From: Leptasterias polaris
Taxonomy: Eukaryota; Echinodermata; Asteroidea; Forcipulatida; Asteriidae
NCBI GenBank assembly: GCA_037783415.1
Contig: JAZGTN010000002.1
Location: 6,262,001 to 6,326,000 of the forward strand
Direction of reading: 5' to 3'
DNA: 64,000 nt
Part shown: positions 42,401 to 55,900 of the stretch, piece after piece
Layout of the letters: the number at the start of each line of letters is the position of its first letter
Numbering within the stretch: position 1 is the stretch's first letter
The notes under the pieces: model-generated
What the model saw: the letters and a program-made list of their open reading frames with translations, nothing else
Databases searched by the model: none
What the model was told of the DNA's origin: nothing
Made by a program: the position numbers and the translations under genes

Positions 42401-45400
42401 TAAGGACATCGCAGCAATTTCGTAAGTTTAAAAAGGGCACCACAGCATTTTTGTCGAATGTAGACGGCATAATGGCAAAAACCAAATTTTTTTAAAAGTT
42501 AAAAAGACGGGTGAAAAAACTAAGCCACAGATGATCAAAAACAATGCATCTTCACAGTCACCCACAGCATTTTGACTTCGCACAAACACCCCGTGAAAAA
42601 TTCCCCAAAACAACAAACAAACACATTTTAAAAGAACACAATCTTACGTTTTACAGTATAATAATCTTTCTGTTGATCCAAAATGTCCTAAATGGTGTCA
42701 TTTTTGTAAAATAAAGCCTACACGTTGTGCAGTTTTTCGTAAACAAGCTAACATTTCTGAGGAACTGTGCTTTGAAGACCATGCTGTCGACAGCTTTTGC
42801 GTGGATACCAGTGGCTCCGCATTGCTCCGTGCACGGTTTTAGATCGCGCACCAGTGATGGTGATTATTGCAATTCGGATCTCAATTCGGCGGAAAACCTT
42901 TGAATGCACAGACATGTAGTCTTCGGTCAAGGCGTTTCAAACAGGTGTTGTTATCTTTCGCGTAATGTGTTCGGATATTAATTCACCAATAGAGTGCTTT
43001 TCCTCCAATAGTATCGAATTGTTTTGAAACGCCCTCTAGCGTTCAATGTTTCATACCTTTGTTGTTGCACCCAAAGGATCATATCAAAGACTACGAACCT
43101 GAAAATTGGAAACGACGTGACTGCGTGCGTTGTGTAAAAATTGTGATCGCAATGCGGTTCGTGTTTTGAGGAACTTTCGAGTTAATTTTTCAAAGTTTAT
43201 CAGAACCGTAAAAATGTTTTTATTAAAGGCACCGACGGCAGTTGTTCGCCAAAAATGAATGCCAAGGCGTGCATTTTAGAGGGATCAGGCGTGTGATTAT
43301 TCGCACTCCTGGGAAAGCTTTTAGGCGTGCGATGGCGTGCGGGTGCGATCGCATGCCTCAAATCAGAAGGACTGGTGTAATGCAGTATGCAAATTATTTG
43401 GAATGCTTGGCGTTTACATATTAACGCATTGCGCACTATGAATTATTAGGTCAAAAATCTATGTATCTGTCATCCATTGTGTGTAATGCACAGTCCCAAA
43501 AAATAAATTGGGTATGAATGGAACGTCTATTTCCATATGGGCAGAGTGTTGAAAACAAAAAATTACAACAAATGTTGACTTAATATATATATTTAACTTG
43601 ATCGCGAAATGATGAAGTTCCGTAATTTGTAAAACGACACACACTTGAAAATAAAAGCTTAAACCATGGCATCCCACCAAATATCAACCATTGTTCTGGA
43701 CATCCATTGCCATGGAGGATTAGTAACCCATTAGCGGCAGCCATGCATTGATGTCCAGACCAGCTGACACTCCTTTGTTAGGTGATACAAGTATTGTTCT
43801 TTTGTCCGAGCGTGCTTCTTAAGACGGGGATAAAAGGTGTGAAACGGTTGCTTCCAGATTCCCAAATGGTTGAAGCTGAGAAAATGAACTGTTTGGGGTT
43901 CCCAGGCCGTTTCTATTTGGACCGCGCTCCTTAAATCTAATCCAGGCATAGAACTTATTATGTTTTCATTGTCTTTGTCTTAATACTTGAATTTAAGAAC
44001 CACTTTCTTTACTGGATGGAAAGAGCAAGACTAGTTTCCATTCCAGGCTCAGTTTGATGGCATTGCTTTAAAAGAAAGAAAACAGACTGTGCCAGTCTAG
44101 CATGTAATAAGCATTGGAAACTGAAGTGCAGACTAGTAAGGCAGTTTTGTTCAAATGACTGTCCCATACCAATAAAATACTCCACTACATGGTACATGTA
44201 CATGCATCTCCAAACCCAAATGATTGATGATATTGTCATGTCTTCTCCATGCCAAGCATGGTTGTTTTACACAATCTAAAAGTCGGGGGCAAAACCAGAG
44301 GCTTAATGCAGAGGATTGTAAAACCCTGAACACAAGTTGCCACTGAAAAGAAAGGGATTCTTGTTATTTCTGCTTCACAGATCTGTATCTAGTTTAGATC
44401 TTTGAAATAAATAGACAAATAAATTAATTAAATAAGAGTGTAATTTTTCTTTTTTTCAGGAAGAACAATCTCGAAGCAGAAGTGACTATGATGAGATTAA
44501 ACGAGAGTTGAGTGTGCTGAAATCTATAGAGTTCAGTACTCAAGGAAGTGATGTGTCAGAGAGTGGTGACCCAGTTGATGGAACAGCCACCCCTAAATCT
44601 CTGGAAATGCTGCTCCTAGAGAAGAATAGAACATTGCAGTCAGAGAACACAACACTGAAGGTCACCAAATCAGATGTGAACAGTAAGTTATGTAACACCT
44701 CACAACAGCAAAATACATTTTGGATAAAAATTAAGTAAAGAAACCGAATATGCTGTCTAAATTTTCAAGTTACATATCTTAAAAAACTACTTTAGTAAAA
44801 GTTCTTTTTTAATTGGTGCTTATATCTCTCACATCTGTGCATGTTTTCTTTTGTTTATAAGAGTTTCAAATGCATGTTTCTATTGCCTTTCTAGGCAAGA
44901 GCAAGATGATTTGCTGTGTACACTGTTTTATGAAGGTGACTGCATCTAGTGTGTTATTTGTCAGAATTATTGCTACCAGAACCATCAAATCAGCATTAAC
45001 ATTATAAAGAGGTTACTGATCATGATTTCACAGCTATTGGACTAACATTATTATTAATGCTGGGCCCAAATATTTAACTGTTGCTTGAACAAGTAACTAA
45101 TTCAGGGATGGGTGGGCAGATTCTGATTGGTTGAGTTGCTCATGTGACAAATCTTTATACAGTAAGGCAGTGTCCAAATGTTATGGCTTTGGCTGTAACT
45201 TTTTATGTAGTACTCCAGTGGAAGTACCATTTAGCCATAGCCAAGTCATAGACATAATCCAAACTTTTGTTTGGAATGAGGCCTTTAATAGAAATTGTGA
45301 AGTTGACTTTTTTTCTAAATATGTGTTGCTGTGGACTTCTGAAGTATTGTACTTCATGTACTTGTCTTAACATAACTCTTAATACTACATGTACTTCACT

Positions 45401-48400
45401 GCAACTTCTTAACATGCTCTTCTTTGGCAAATTCACAATACAAAGCAGATTTGTATTTATCGGTAAAGTGTTTTAATACATGTATATGTATTGCAGCAGC
45501 CCCAGGTTGGTGCTAGTTGAGGGCAGTGTTTAGATAGGACCTGCAGAAAGAGATAAGGGGCAAAATGCGTTCTGAGTGTGTTGTATCACATTGTCTAGAC
45601 TAGACATATATTGTAAAGCATGAGTAGTATCCCTTGCTGCCGATTGTGTAGAGTTGTAGGAATCTATTCTTTGACCCCATAAGATTTCAGTGTAATTGCA
45701 TGCAAAACACAAAACTGTCAGAAAATGAAAGAAAACCATGCAACTATTTGGTCATGGGATTCGATCATTATGGTAGAGCTGACTTGGTCAGATTTTGGTG
45801 TATGTTTTCATTTGTGTTGTGCAAATTCTTGACCAAAATGATCCAATTCAGTGAAGTATTTGTGTTGAAACTCTGAGTGAGCAACCACTCCAACCAAAGC
45901 ATTTTGCCTCTCTCTCTCTTTGACAACTGCAGGTCCTGGGGGGATATCACAGGCGCAGGCGTTTGCATCACTAATTGGTCAAGAGGTGGCTGCTGCCTAT
46001 AGCCAACAGGTACTATACGCCCAGCAGCAGTCACAGAGTGGCTCACAGATCATCCAACCTATCATCGTTATCCCACCGTCATTCAGCAGTGCTGCAGGCT
46101 CTCCAATGCAGCATTTACACATGCTACAGCAACAACAAGCACAGCAGCATACACAGCAACAGCAGAGTACCCCATCTCGACCACGCACCCCTAAATCTGA
46201 GCAAGTCAACCCAGCGGTGTCAAATCATGAGTGGTTGGACACTGTTCAAATTGCTAGGAGAGTTAAGGAAGTACTGACTGAACACAATATTGGCCAGAGG
46301 ATTTTTGGAGAGCATGTACTTGGTCTAAGCCAGGGTTCAGTCAGTGACATTCTGTCCAGGACGAAGACATGGGATAAGTTAACCCTGAAGGGTCGAGAGC
46401 CTTTTATTAAGATGGTCCAGTTCTTATCGGATAGACAATATGTTGAGCAACTCAAAATACTCTCATCTCACAAGAAAGGTGAGTTCAGACCTTCATTCTA
46501 TCCTGATTAATGTGGTTTTTATATGTTGTTTAACTTGATTTTTATGTGTTTTTCTTTTCATATGGTGATTTGTGTGTATTGTAAAATTGTTTAATTATTT
46601 TGAAAAAATCATTTTAAATCTTTACAATACGTTTCTTTGCCTTGTAAGTAGAATGAAGGAGTTTGAAACTTTGCAGATTGCCAATTTTGGTTGTAGATTT
46701 TACTTTTAGTGTTTTGTTTCTGTTTGCAAACTTTGTTTGATTAAGTGTTCTCTTGAGTTTGGTTTTAAATGGACTGTTGTTTTCTTGCATTTCAAGGTAA
46801 AGATATGATATCAACAGTGCCTCATAGCGGTGGTGCATCAAACAGTGGAGGGACCAACAGTGGAAGTGATGCACCTGCCCCCATGCTAAAAACCTCTACT
46901 GAGGAAGCTATTAACAACATTCTTGCTCTAGCAAAGCAAGAGATGGAGAGTAAAAACGTGGTGCCAGGTATGGTTCGACCTGGTGATAGACGCTGTGATA
47001 ACCCAAATATCCACACCCACTCTACACACCGACAGAAAACTCCACCAGGTCACTCCTGGCCAAGTAATGGTGGCAGCCCTGCCCGCCACAATGGCCAGAA
47101 CATTAAACTAGAGCGGTCCAAGAGCTCATCTTGTGCTGTCACACCATCAAATCAGCTGGTTGAAGAATCCTGCACAAATGGAGTGTCTTCTGAAAGTGCT
47201 GATGAAGGATCTTCATCAAGAGATGAGATGGGTGATATCAAGTCATCCTTCATGTCATCAAGAGATGAGATGGGTGACATCAAGTCATCCTTCATGTCAA
47301 TCAATCCAAGGATGCCTCGTCGCATTATGGCACCCTTGACTGTCCAACAATATGAGATCAATAAAGACCTAGATACACTGGAGATTGCTAGACAGGTCCG
47401 AGAGCGTTTAGCAAGAGGGAATATCCCACAGAGAGTTTTTGGCTACCATGTGATTGGATTGTCTCAGGGCAGTGTGAGTGACATCCTCTCTAAGCCTAAG
47501 AGGTGGGATAAGTTAACAGTCAAGGGACGAGAGCCATTTATTAGGATGAAACTGTGGCTAGAAGATCCTGATGGACTCATCTCTTTGAAGGAAGCTGTAA
47601 GGAAAGGTTTGTGAGTTCTATCAAAGTTCAATTTCATGATTGCTCAATGATGCTGCGTCAAGATAATTGTTGTATTTGTACTTACATGTACTATTCACAA
47701 AAATGCTCCTTTTCGTTTGGTAATTTCTTTTTGCAGAATAATACATAAACATTTCTGTAACCAAGTTAAAATTTATGATTTTAAAAGAAAACTATTTTCA
47801 TTTTTTCTGGTTGCCCGCTCATACACATTTTGTTTGCATATAAAAGACACCAATAAACAATTAGTAAATTATAGTTTAGTCATTTGGACAAACTGATTTC
47901 ACATTTACAACTATTTTTCTTCAACAGCATCAGGGTTCTGGATGGAGCAGCAGCGTCCGTCCCCTGCTGGCACAGACAACTCAGACCAACATAGCGCCTC
48001 TGAAATGTCACCAGGTCCTCCGACACCTACCCCATCCCAGACCCACCCTGACTGCACCCCAACACCTTCTCCAGGGTATCTTACACAGGAACCAGCAAGC
48101 CCTCTGAATCTCTCTAGTTCCTCGGTACCTGGACGACCAAGTGCTCCAAACACACCTGTTCATTGTAGTACCCCAACTGCACCCTCTACCCCACCCATCA
48201 CCCAGACCACTAGTGCCCCTCCTCACATGGATCTACAAACCCCATCTCCACCCCAGCACTTCCCTGAGTTGCCACCGGTTCATGAACAAGCTGCTATGAT
48301 TGAATTCTTAGACACCTTTGAGTTGACCAGACAGGTCAAGGCGATACTTCAGCAGCAAGGTGTTGGACAGAAGGCATTTGGGGAAGCAGTGTTAGGGTTG

Positions 48401-49915
48401 ACCCAAGGATCAGTAAGTGACCTGTTGTCCAAACCTAAGATGTGGTTGAAATTGAGCATGAAAGGAAGGGAACCATACATTCGAATGTATCTCTGGCTTC
48501 AGGATAAGGATGGAGTGGAGAAGGTCAAAAACTATCGACCGGTCAGAAGACGTGAGTCCAATATTTGTTCACTTTATAACTGTTCTTATCAAAAAGATAG
48601 AGAGGTAACATTAAACAATCTCCAAATCAAGAGGGATGGAATTGAGAAACATTAACTCCATTGAAAAAAGTTTAGTTTGAGGTAGGGGTGTCTGGGATAG
48701 AACTTGAAAAGTACAACAATGTTGCTTAAACTGGCAGCTGAAATCGTCTTATTTCTCCTAATACAATTTATGAATCCATCAGAATATAATTGTAGTTTGT
48801 GTATGATTGTTTGCTGACACTATAAATGTATTGGACAAAACACACTTGTACATACAAGCTCAAAGATTTAAAGTTACTGTATGGAGAGGTAACTTGCTTA
48901 CAAAAAAAAAGGAGAATTTCTCTGACATTTGATCAGCAATTATACCTTGTATTTTATGGGCTTTCTATTGAAAGGGTTAAATCTCTGTTGGTAACTTTTT
49001 TGTTGTCAAAGAATGGTTTAAATCAAAGGTTGCATTAAATAATTTTGTTTTGTTTTGTTTTTCATTTTCTAAGCAGCAAAACGATTTAGCTTTGTAGACC
49101 CAAGGGAAGTGTCTCTTGTTGGTACTCCAATGAAGAAACCTCGCGTACTTCTTTCACCAGAGGAGAAAGAAGCCCTTCTTGCATCCTACATCAGTGAACC
49201 TTACCCATCTCAGAGTGCCATTGAGCTGATAGCATCTGGGCTTAAACTTCCTGTATCTACTGTCATCAACTGGTTTCATAACCATCGCTCTAGACTCAAG
49301 CGAGGGCACAGCCTTGTTGAAGATGCTTCTAACTTCATGATCCAGACAGCAGATGGTAACATCATTGGACCTGATGGAATGAGTGCATCACATGCTATGA
49401 TCTATAATAGTGAGATGACTGAACCAAATGAATCTACACCGACACCGCCTGAAAGAGACGACTCTCAGATGAGCACGGAGTCTTCTCCAAAAGCCATCAA
49501 TGGAAATGTTATGGTAGAAATGGCAGATGGACGATTGATTGAGGCAAGTAACCTGGAACCATCACAAACTACCCCAAATGGTGATGATAAAACAGCTTTG
49601 CCACCACAGCTTGATGTTCCACCTCAACCATCACAGAGATGCCCAGAGACTGGTCGGCAGGCTACATCACCCAAATCTTCTACTGATCGTAAGGTTGTGA
49701 CAAACGGTGTGACCACCCCACCTCGCCACCACAAGGAGTCTGGAGTGGGTCGGCAGAGTAAGAAGGCTGCAAGACGAGGACAAGAACAGCTTGGTATCAT
49801 GAGAGGAATGATTGGAATCCCTGGGGATCAAGTAGTTGTCAAAGATGCTTATAGTATCTTAGAGAGGTTGGAAAGTGGGGTCAGGGAGGGGTCAGGAGAT
49901 GAGTGGGAATTCTAG
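394..49915 (+). CDS. CUX1: CUX homeobox transcription factor (Cut-like), long isoform, 15 exons
   Basis: Join of 394-459, 27112-27222, 27668-27794, 36107-36244, 36964-37087, 37800-37876, 38117-38183, 39061-39214, 40460-40525, 41377-41505, 44460-44682, 45933-46478, 46797-47606, 47928-48551 and 49077-49915. The sum is 4101 nt, 1366 aa plus stop; human CUX1 is about 1500 aa. Domain order: coiled coil (about 1-427), Gln/Ser/Pro-rich linker, cut repeat 1 (about 527-604), cut repeat 2 (about 800-876), cut repeat 3 (about 1004-1081), homeodomain (about 1106-1165), short tail. Homeodomain helix 3 reads WFHNHRSR, with the His at position 50 that marks the cut class. The family acts in the nucleus as DNA-binding repressors or activators. 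All introns are GT-AG and all phases agree. Invertebrates usually have one CUX gene, so the symbol stands for the CUX1/CUX2 pro-ortholog. Confidence 0.93.
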
Positions 49916-52900
49916 ATTATTTAGTCAACCTTGCCCCAAACGATTAACAATCATTAAAGATATCTAGGACAAGTTTGTACCCATTTGAACAAAGCAATTT
50001 ACTAGATTCAGAAAATTTGGTTGGATGAATCAATTTGATCATACTTATTGAATTAGCCAACAAACTGTAAATCATTGAGACAATCACTGCCAAAATTGAA
50101 TATGCTGCTTAACGATGAGCAGAACCATTATTGATTGATTTTGTATTTCTTGAATGTAGTTTGTGATTTTGATCATCATTCAAAATGACCCTTAAGTCAT
50201 CTCAAACCAGAATCTTATGCAATTTCAGAGGATTCAAGATTTGTTTTTGTTATGTGTGACTGGGCTTTGAAGGCCGTCTTGCACTTTGTAATCCCACCTT
50301 GTACTTTGTAATCCCACCTTGTATTAAACACATTAGAAGCCAAGATCTTTGTTGTGGCTTGTGGCTTGTGGCTGCAGTTGCAGGTTAGAGTATGAGTAGA
50401 AGCAGTGATGTAGCCATAGCTATAGCCATACTCATAGCCGTAGCCAAAATGCATCAAGTTCAGGTGCCAACCATCATTATGCTATTGGCATTGCCAGTGC
50501 ATTCCTTGTATCCATTATCCACTAACTGTAATGAATGCTGATTTTCAAGGAACAGAAAGAAACCAGACTATTTCATCTCCTATCCTTTGTTTAGTTTCAT
50601 CGTTTGGAAGGGAAGAATATGAAAAACAAGGTAGCTGTAATGTGATAATAGGTTTACAACCTGTACATACAATGTAGTATAACAGACTTCTGAGCCTGAT
50701 GGTTCAGGTTCCCAAACACAAATAACTCAACTCAATAGCAGAAACAGATTGGCAGTAAATGTGCTTGTGATTTGTACCCTTTGAGTCTGTATCCAAGTTT
50801 ATTTTTATTGTGTTTACAAAGCAAATATTAAGCAAAATACTTTTCCTAGCAAGTCATGGAAGATTACACACAACAAGTAATGTGTGTCTTGACATTTACA
50901 TGCTTCTAACAATTCGTTGAATAATCAAAGACAAACCAAAGGAAATTTTTAATGAACAATTTAATGTAAATGAATGAATGTTTTTCTTTCACTGTTCAAA
51001 ACTAAAGTTTGGTGTTGGGTGTAAACCCATTTAAAGAACAGTTTCATATTTCTCAATTAATGCTCTTCTCAGGTAATGATAAAAAACTTAAAGTTCATTT
51101 CTAAACTTGATTCAATTGGCTATGCTTAGCAGATAGCCTTGCACCTTGACAATACAATTGTCATGCTGTACCTCAGTGAAACACAAACTTTTGCTTCTTT
51201 TAATGTCAACATTTTGAACCTAGCATACTTGAGTTGGGAATAAGAGAAGCCATGTCACAATAAGACCTTGATGAAGGTTCAGTTATCTTGATTTTACTTT
51301 CATTCATGTTAGTATAACTAAATGGAGACTGGAAGTATGAATGGTCTGGTTCTCTGGTTTGAACTTTGTAATCTGTATTCATCATTAAGAATGATGTGAA
51401 GGGTATAAGACAAAGATGGCTGCAGGTGGATACTAGTCTCTTTGAAACAGTAAGGTTCAGGGAATGTCAAAATCTTCCATAAATCTTAAATCTTAATCCT
51501 TTCTTTAAAGATCAGATCCTTTGTCCATCTTGATACAAACATGCTATCTGTTCCCTTCTTTGTTATGTCATCTTGATACAAACATGCTATCTGTTCCCTT
51601 CTTTGTTATGCCATCTAGATACAAACATGCTATCTGTTCCCTTCTTTGTTATGCCATCTTGATACAAACATGCTATCTGTTCCCTTCTTTGTTATGCCAT
51701 CTTGATACAAACATGCTATCTGTTCCCTTCTTTGTTATGCCATCTTGATACAAACAATACATGCTATCTGTTCCCTTCTTTGTTATGCTGTCTTGATACA
51801 AACATGCTATCTGTTCCCTTCTTTGTTATGCCGTCTTGATACAAACATGCTATCTGTTCCCTTCTTTGTTATGCCATCTTGATACAAACATGCTATCTGT
51901 TCCCTTCTTTGTTATGCCATCTTGATACAAACATGCTATCTGTTCCCTTCTTTGTTATGCCATCTTGATACAAACATGCTATCTGTTCCCTTCTTTGTTA
52001 TGCTGTCTTGATACAAACATGCTATCTGTTCCCTTCTTTGTTATGCCATCTTGATACAAACATGCTATCTGTTCCCTTCTTTGTTATGCCATCTTGATAC
52101 AAACATGCTATCTGTTCCCTTCTTTGTTATGCCAAAACATGCTATCTGTTCCCTTCTTTGTTATGCCATCTTGATACAAACATGCTATCTGTTCCCTTCT
52201 TTGTTATGCCATCTTGATACAAACATGCTATCTGTTCCCTTCTTTGTTATGCCATCTTGATACAAACATGCTATCTGTTCCCTTCTTTGTTATGCCATCT
52301 TGATACAAACATGCTATCTGTTCCCTTCTTTGTTATGCCATCTTGATACAAACATGCTATCTGTTCCCTTCTTTGTTATGCTGTCTTGATACAAACATGC
52401 TATCTGTTCCCTTCTTTGTTATGCCATCTTGATACAAACATGCTATCTGTTCCCTTCTTTGTTATGCCATCTTGATACAAACATGCTATCTGTTCCCTTC
52501 TTTGTTATGCCATCTTGATACAAACATGCTATCTGTTCCCTTCTTTGTTATGCCATCATTTCTCAAATGTGCTAGATGTTAAGTGTTTCTCATTGAATTA
52601 TATTGGATTCAGTTTTACTTTATTGCATTATTCCTATGCATTTTATAATGGACTTTAACGAAGACAAATTCAGGTATTATATACACATCTTAATGATTAA
52701 GTAGTACACATTCTTTGTCTTATCACAAGTTGTACATGTATTCACGCTCCCTCCCTTCACTCATTGCTTCAAACCTTTTCTTATAATCTTGACTTTTCCA
52801 AATGTTATAGGCTACTGAGCATTGGAAAGCTGCTTAGCCCCACTCGCCACATTGTACCCGGCTTTCTGCTAATATTTGCTCAGCAGGTTAAGTTACTGAT

Positions 52901-55900
52901 CAGCAATTCCTCCTTCTCAGCTTTATCAACATTACTTTTACCTGGGGTCCTAATTTTGTAAAGTTGCTGAGCGCACACATTTGCTAAGCACTGAAAAAAG
53001 TTGCCAGCCAAAATACCATGCAATGTAAAATGTTGATTTACTACCACAGTTGTGTAAGCACAGTATTTTGCTAATAAAGCAGGTTTATTAAGTTGGAGAA
53101 ATGAGCCAAGTCCATATAACTGATTAAGCAGAACTTATAGCAGGGAACATTCAGAAACAGTATAATAACTTAACACTTTAACCCGATTCTGCTTAGCTAC
53201 TTTGTGTTAGTATTTTGCAAATGTCAGTTATCTTTCCTTCTGATGTTTTCCCCTTTTTGCGTAAATACAATTTTAACAAAGAATGAAACGGACCAAATCT
53301 TTAACCGTGAGGCCTCAACCTGACAGTGCAATTGTTATTTGAAATAACATTTTTTAAATACAGTATTAAGTGTATTTATTTCAACAACGAATATCTCCCT
53401 CTATTGACCATATCTAAAAAAAAATGTCTTTCAATCGAAACCAAATGTGTAAGATTACGATGAAAGTTTGTTCAATGAAAAGTATTTTATATCCCAACGT
53501 TATTTTAGAAACAGGTTTTTGTTTTCATTGTTTCATTGTGATGGTGTTTTAAATGAATTTGACTAAAGTATTCAATATTCTAAGAGAAGAGAAATGAAAG
53601 AAAGATAGCTTTGTATTGAGCTTCATTTCAACAGCATTATTGTAAATGTGATTTAATTCTTGGTGGAAGACGGAGGTTGTTTAAAACTGATTCAGTGATA
53701 GATATCATGTCAATTATTAGAGCTCTGTAGTGATATATAACAAATGTTTACTTTCATGTTGCAAAATGAATCCAAAGTTGCTTTAACTAATCTTGTGTTA
53801 ACTACCCCCATATCGTCCTAAAACTTTTCCTCAGTGCAATTCATATAACTCAATGGAAGTCTTCAAACACAAGGTTATTACACAGTTTGCTTACAAAGTG
53901 ATAATTTATTTTAGACTTATTCAGTGTGGCCAAATTTCATGATGCTGCTCCTGAGAAAAAAAACCCACTTACATTCAACAAATGTTTATTGCTAGGTTTG
54001 GCAATGAATCTGTTTGTTGGAATTCATTGCAAGCATAGACTATTGATCATAAGAACAGGAAGCTGTGGTAAGATGTGCTATTCATCTAGGTCACTGTGTA
54101 CTATTGCCTAAACTCATTACACAGACTGTGTGAAATAATGTTTACCATTACATTTGATAAATGTGTACCAATGCTACCCAAACCACCGCCTAATTACTGG
54201 ATTCACTGGACAGCTTGATAACAATTTTATTCCATTCAAAATAAGTTGCTCAAGGCTGCAAAGGTTTAGTAGTCTTAGTATATACAGAGAAAAACAAATT
54301 ATCAAAATAGTTTTTTTTTCTCCAAATATAATTTTTGTTAATCTGATGTCATGTTTAAAACTCAGATTTCCTGAAATAATTCCTAGTTTGATTGAAGGAC
54401 AGAGTGACATTACCTAAGTTTGATTGAAGGACAGAGTGACATTACCTAAGTGCCATGTTTAATTGCACACAAACCCATCACAGAAAATGGATTGGTTTGC
54501 ATCAAAACAGAAAAGTGTTCAAGTGAAATGTATTCCACTTCTCTAAGTAAATTTGAGATAAGAATCTATGAAATTATTGATTTATGTAGAATGTAGTGAT
54601 GTTCAATGTCTTAATTGATTTATGTAGAATGTAGTGATGTTCAATGTCTTAATTGATTTATGTAGAATGTAGTGATGTTCAATGTCTTAATTTTAAGTGC
54701 AGTTCACAATTTCTTAATAGTGCATCCAGTAGCTAGATTGATTGAAATACATGGATTATACCTGACTTGTTTCTCATGTTAGCATCTTTTGCTATCACTG
54801 TGGCTTATGACTTCAGTGACAATGTTGGATAACATTCAAAGAAGTGATAATCTAGCCAGTCATAATTATGACTAAAACTACAGTTTTTGACTCTGCCTAC
54901 AGGTAGCTTCAAATCAATGCAAATTTGAAGTGTCACTTGACATCATGAAAATATAATGTATTATTTGTTGAAGTTGGAATTTGGTAAGCCTTTGTTTGGT
55001 AAAAATCTTAATTTATTCTTTACTTCATGAAGCAGGTTTTATTTAAGGCTATTATGTAGAATCCTACATCTATGCTGAAGCTAAACCACTTCATATAAGC
55101 CATGTCACTAGGACTAAGGGACCTCATCAAGTACAATCATCCCTTGAGTTGTAAATACAAGAGCAAAAGAGTTCGGTTTGCTCTTTATAAATAACCTCTT
55201 CATTATTTATCATGCATGCATTGTAAATAGAATTTTGTATTTCTATAGTGACTTAATACCATTTTACACACGAATCTTGCAAATTTTTTATCTTGCCAAA
55301 AAATATTACATTGATACTTTAGCTGTACATAGAACAGACAGTATACATACAGAAATAAGGACTTTTATATTGTCACATATGTAGTGGATGCGTTTTAGAA
55401 AGTAAGAAAACAAAAAACCACAAGAAAATAAAACCAGAATTTATTTGACTTGAATTTGTTTTCCCTAGAGGCAGCTGACAGTCTCTTTTGGATCATGTCT
55501 TCTTGCTCTTCAATCCTGTAAATTCCATTCTTCCCCAGTATTTATTAAAAGTTTAAACTTTAATGGAGTTGCATTGTGTGTGAATGAGTGTTTTTATTTT
55601 GAGTTTTTGTTCTATGTTAGACATCCAAATACTTGATTGACTGATCATTTTTTAGGACAGGATAAATGAGAATTTATAATAATATGATATTGTTCCGTAT
55701 CAGCATCTTCTTATTACAATGCCAAGCAGGAATGTACATGGCAAGTCTTACAACAAAAGAAGTGTCCATACCATCAGCACTTGGCTTTCTGATTGTTTAG
55801 AACTTATCAAGGGACATACCTGGGACTTATTGAAAGCAGGGATCAACTGATTGTTTTGCTAAGCTCACAGAAGTGGTTAAATTAATGTTAGTGTTTCTTC

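Noticed and set aside
51521..52260. Repeating frames ([18 protein letters not shown] type) as a repeat protein
   Set aside because: They come from the 43-bp tandem array, whose unit length cycles the frame; no conserved start or splice context.
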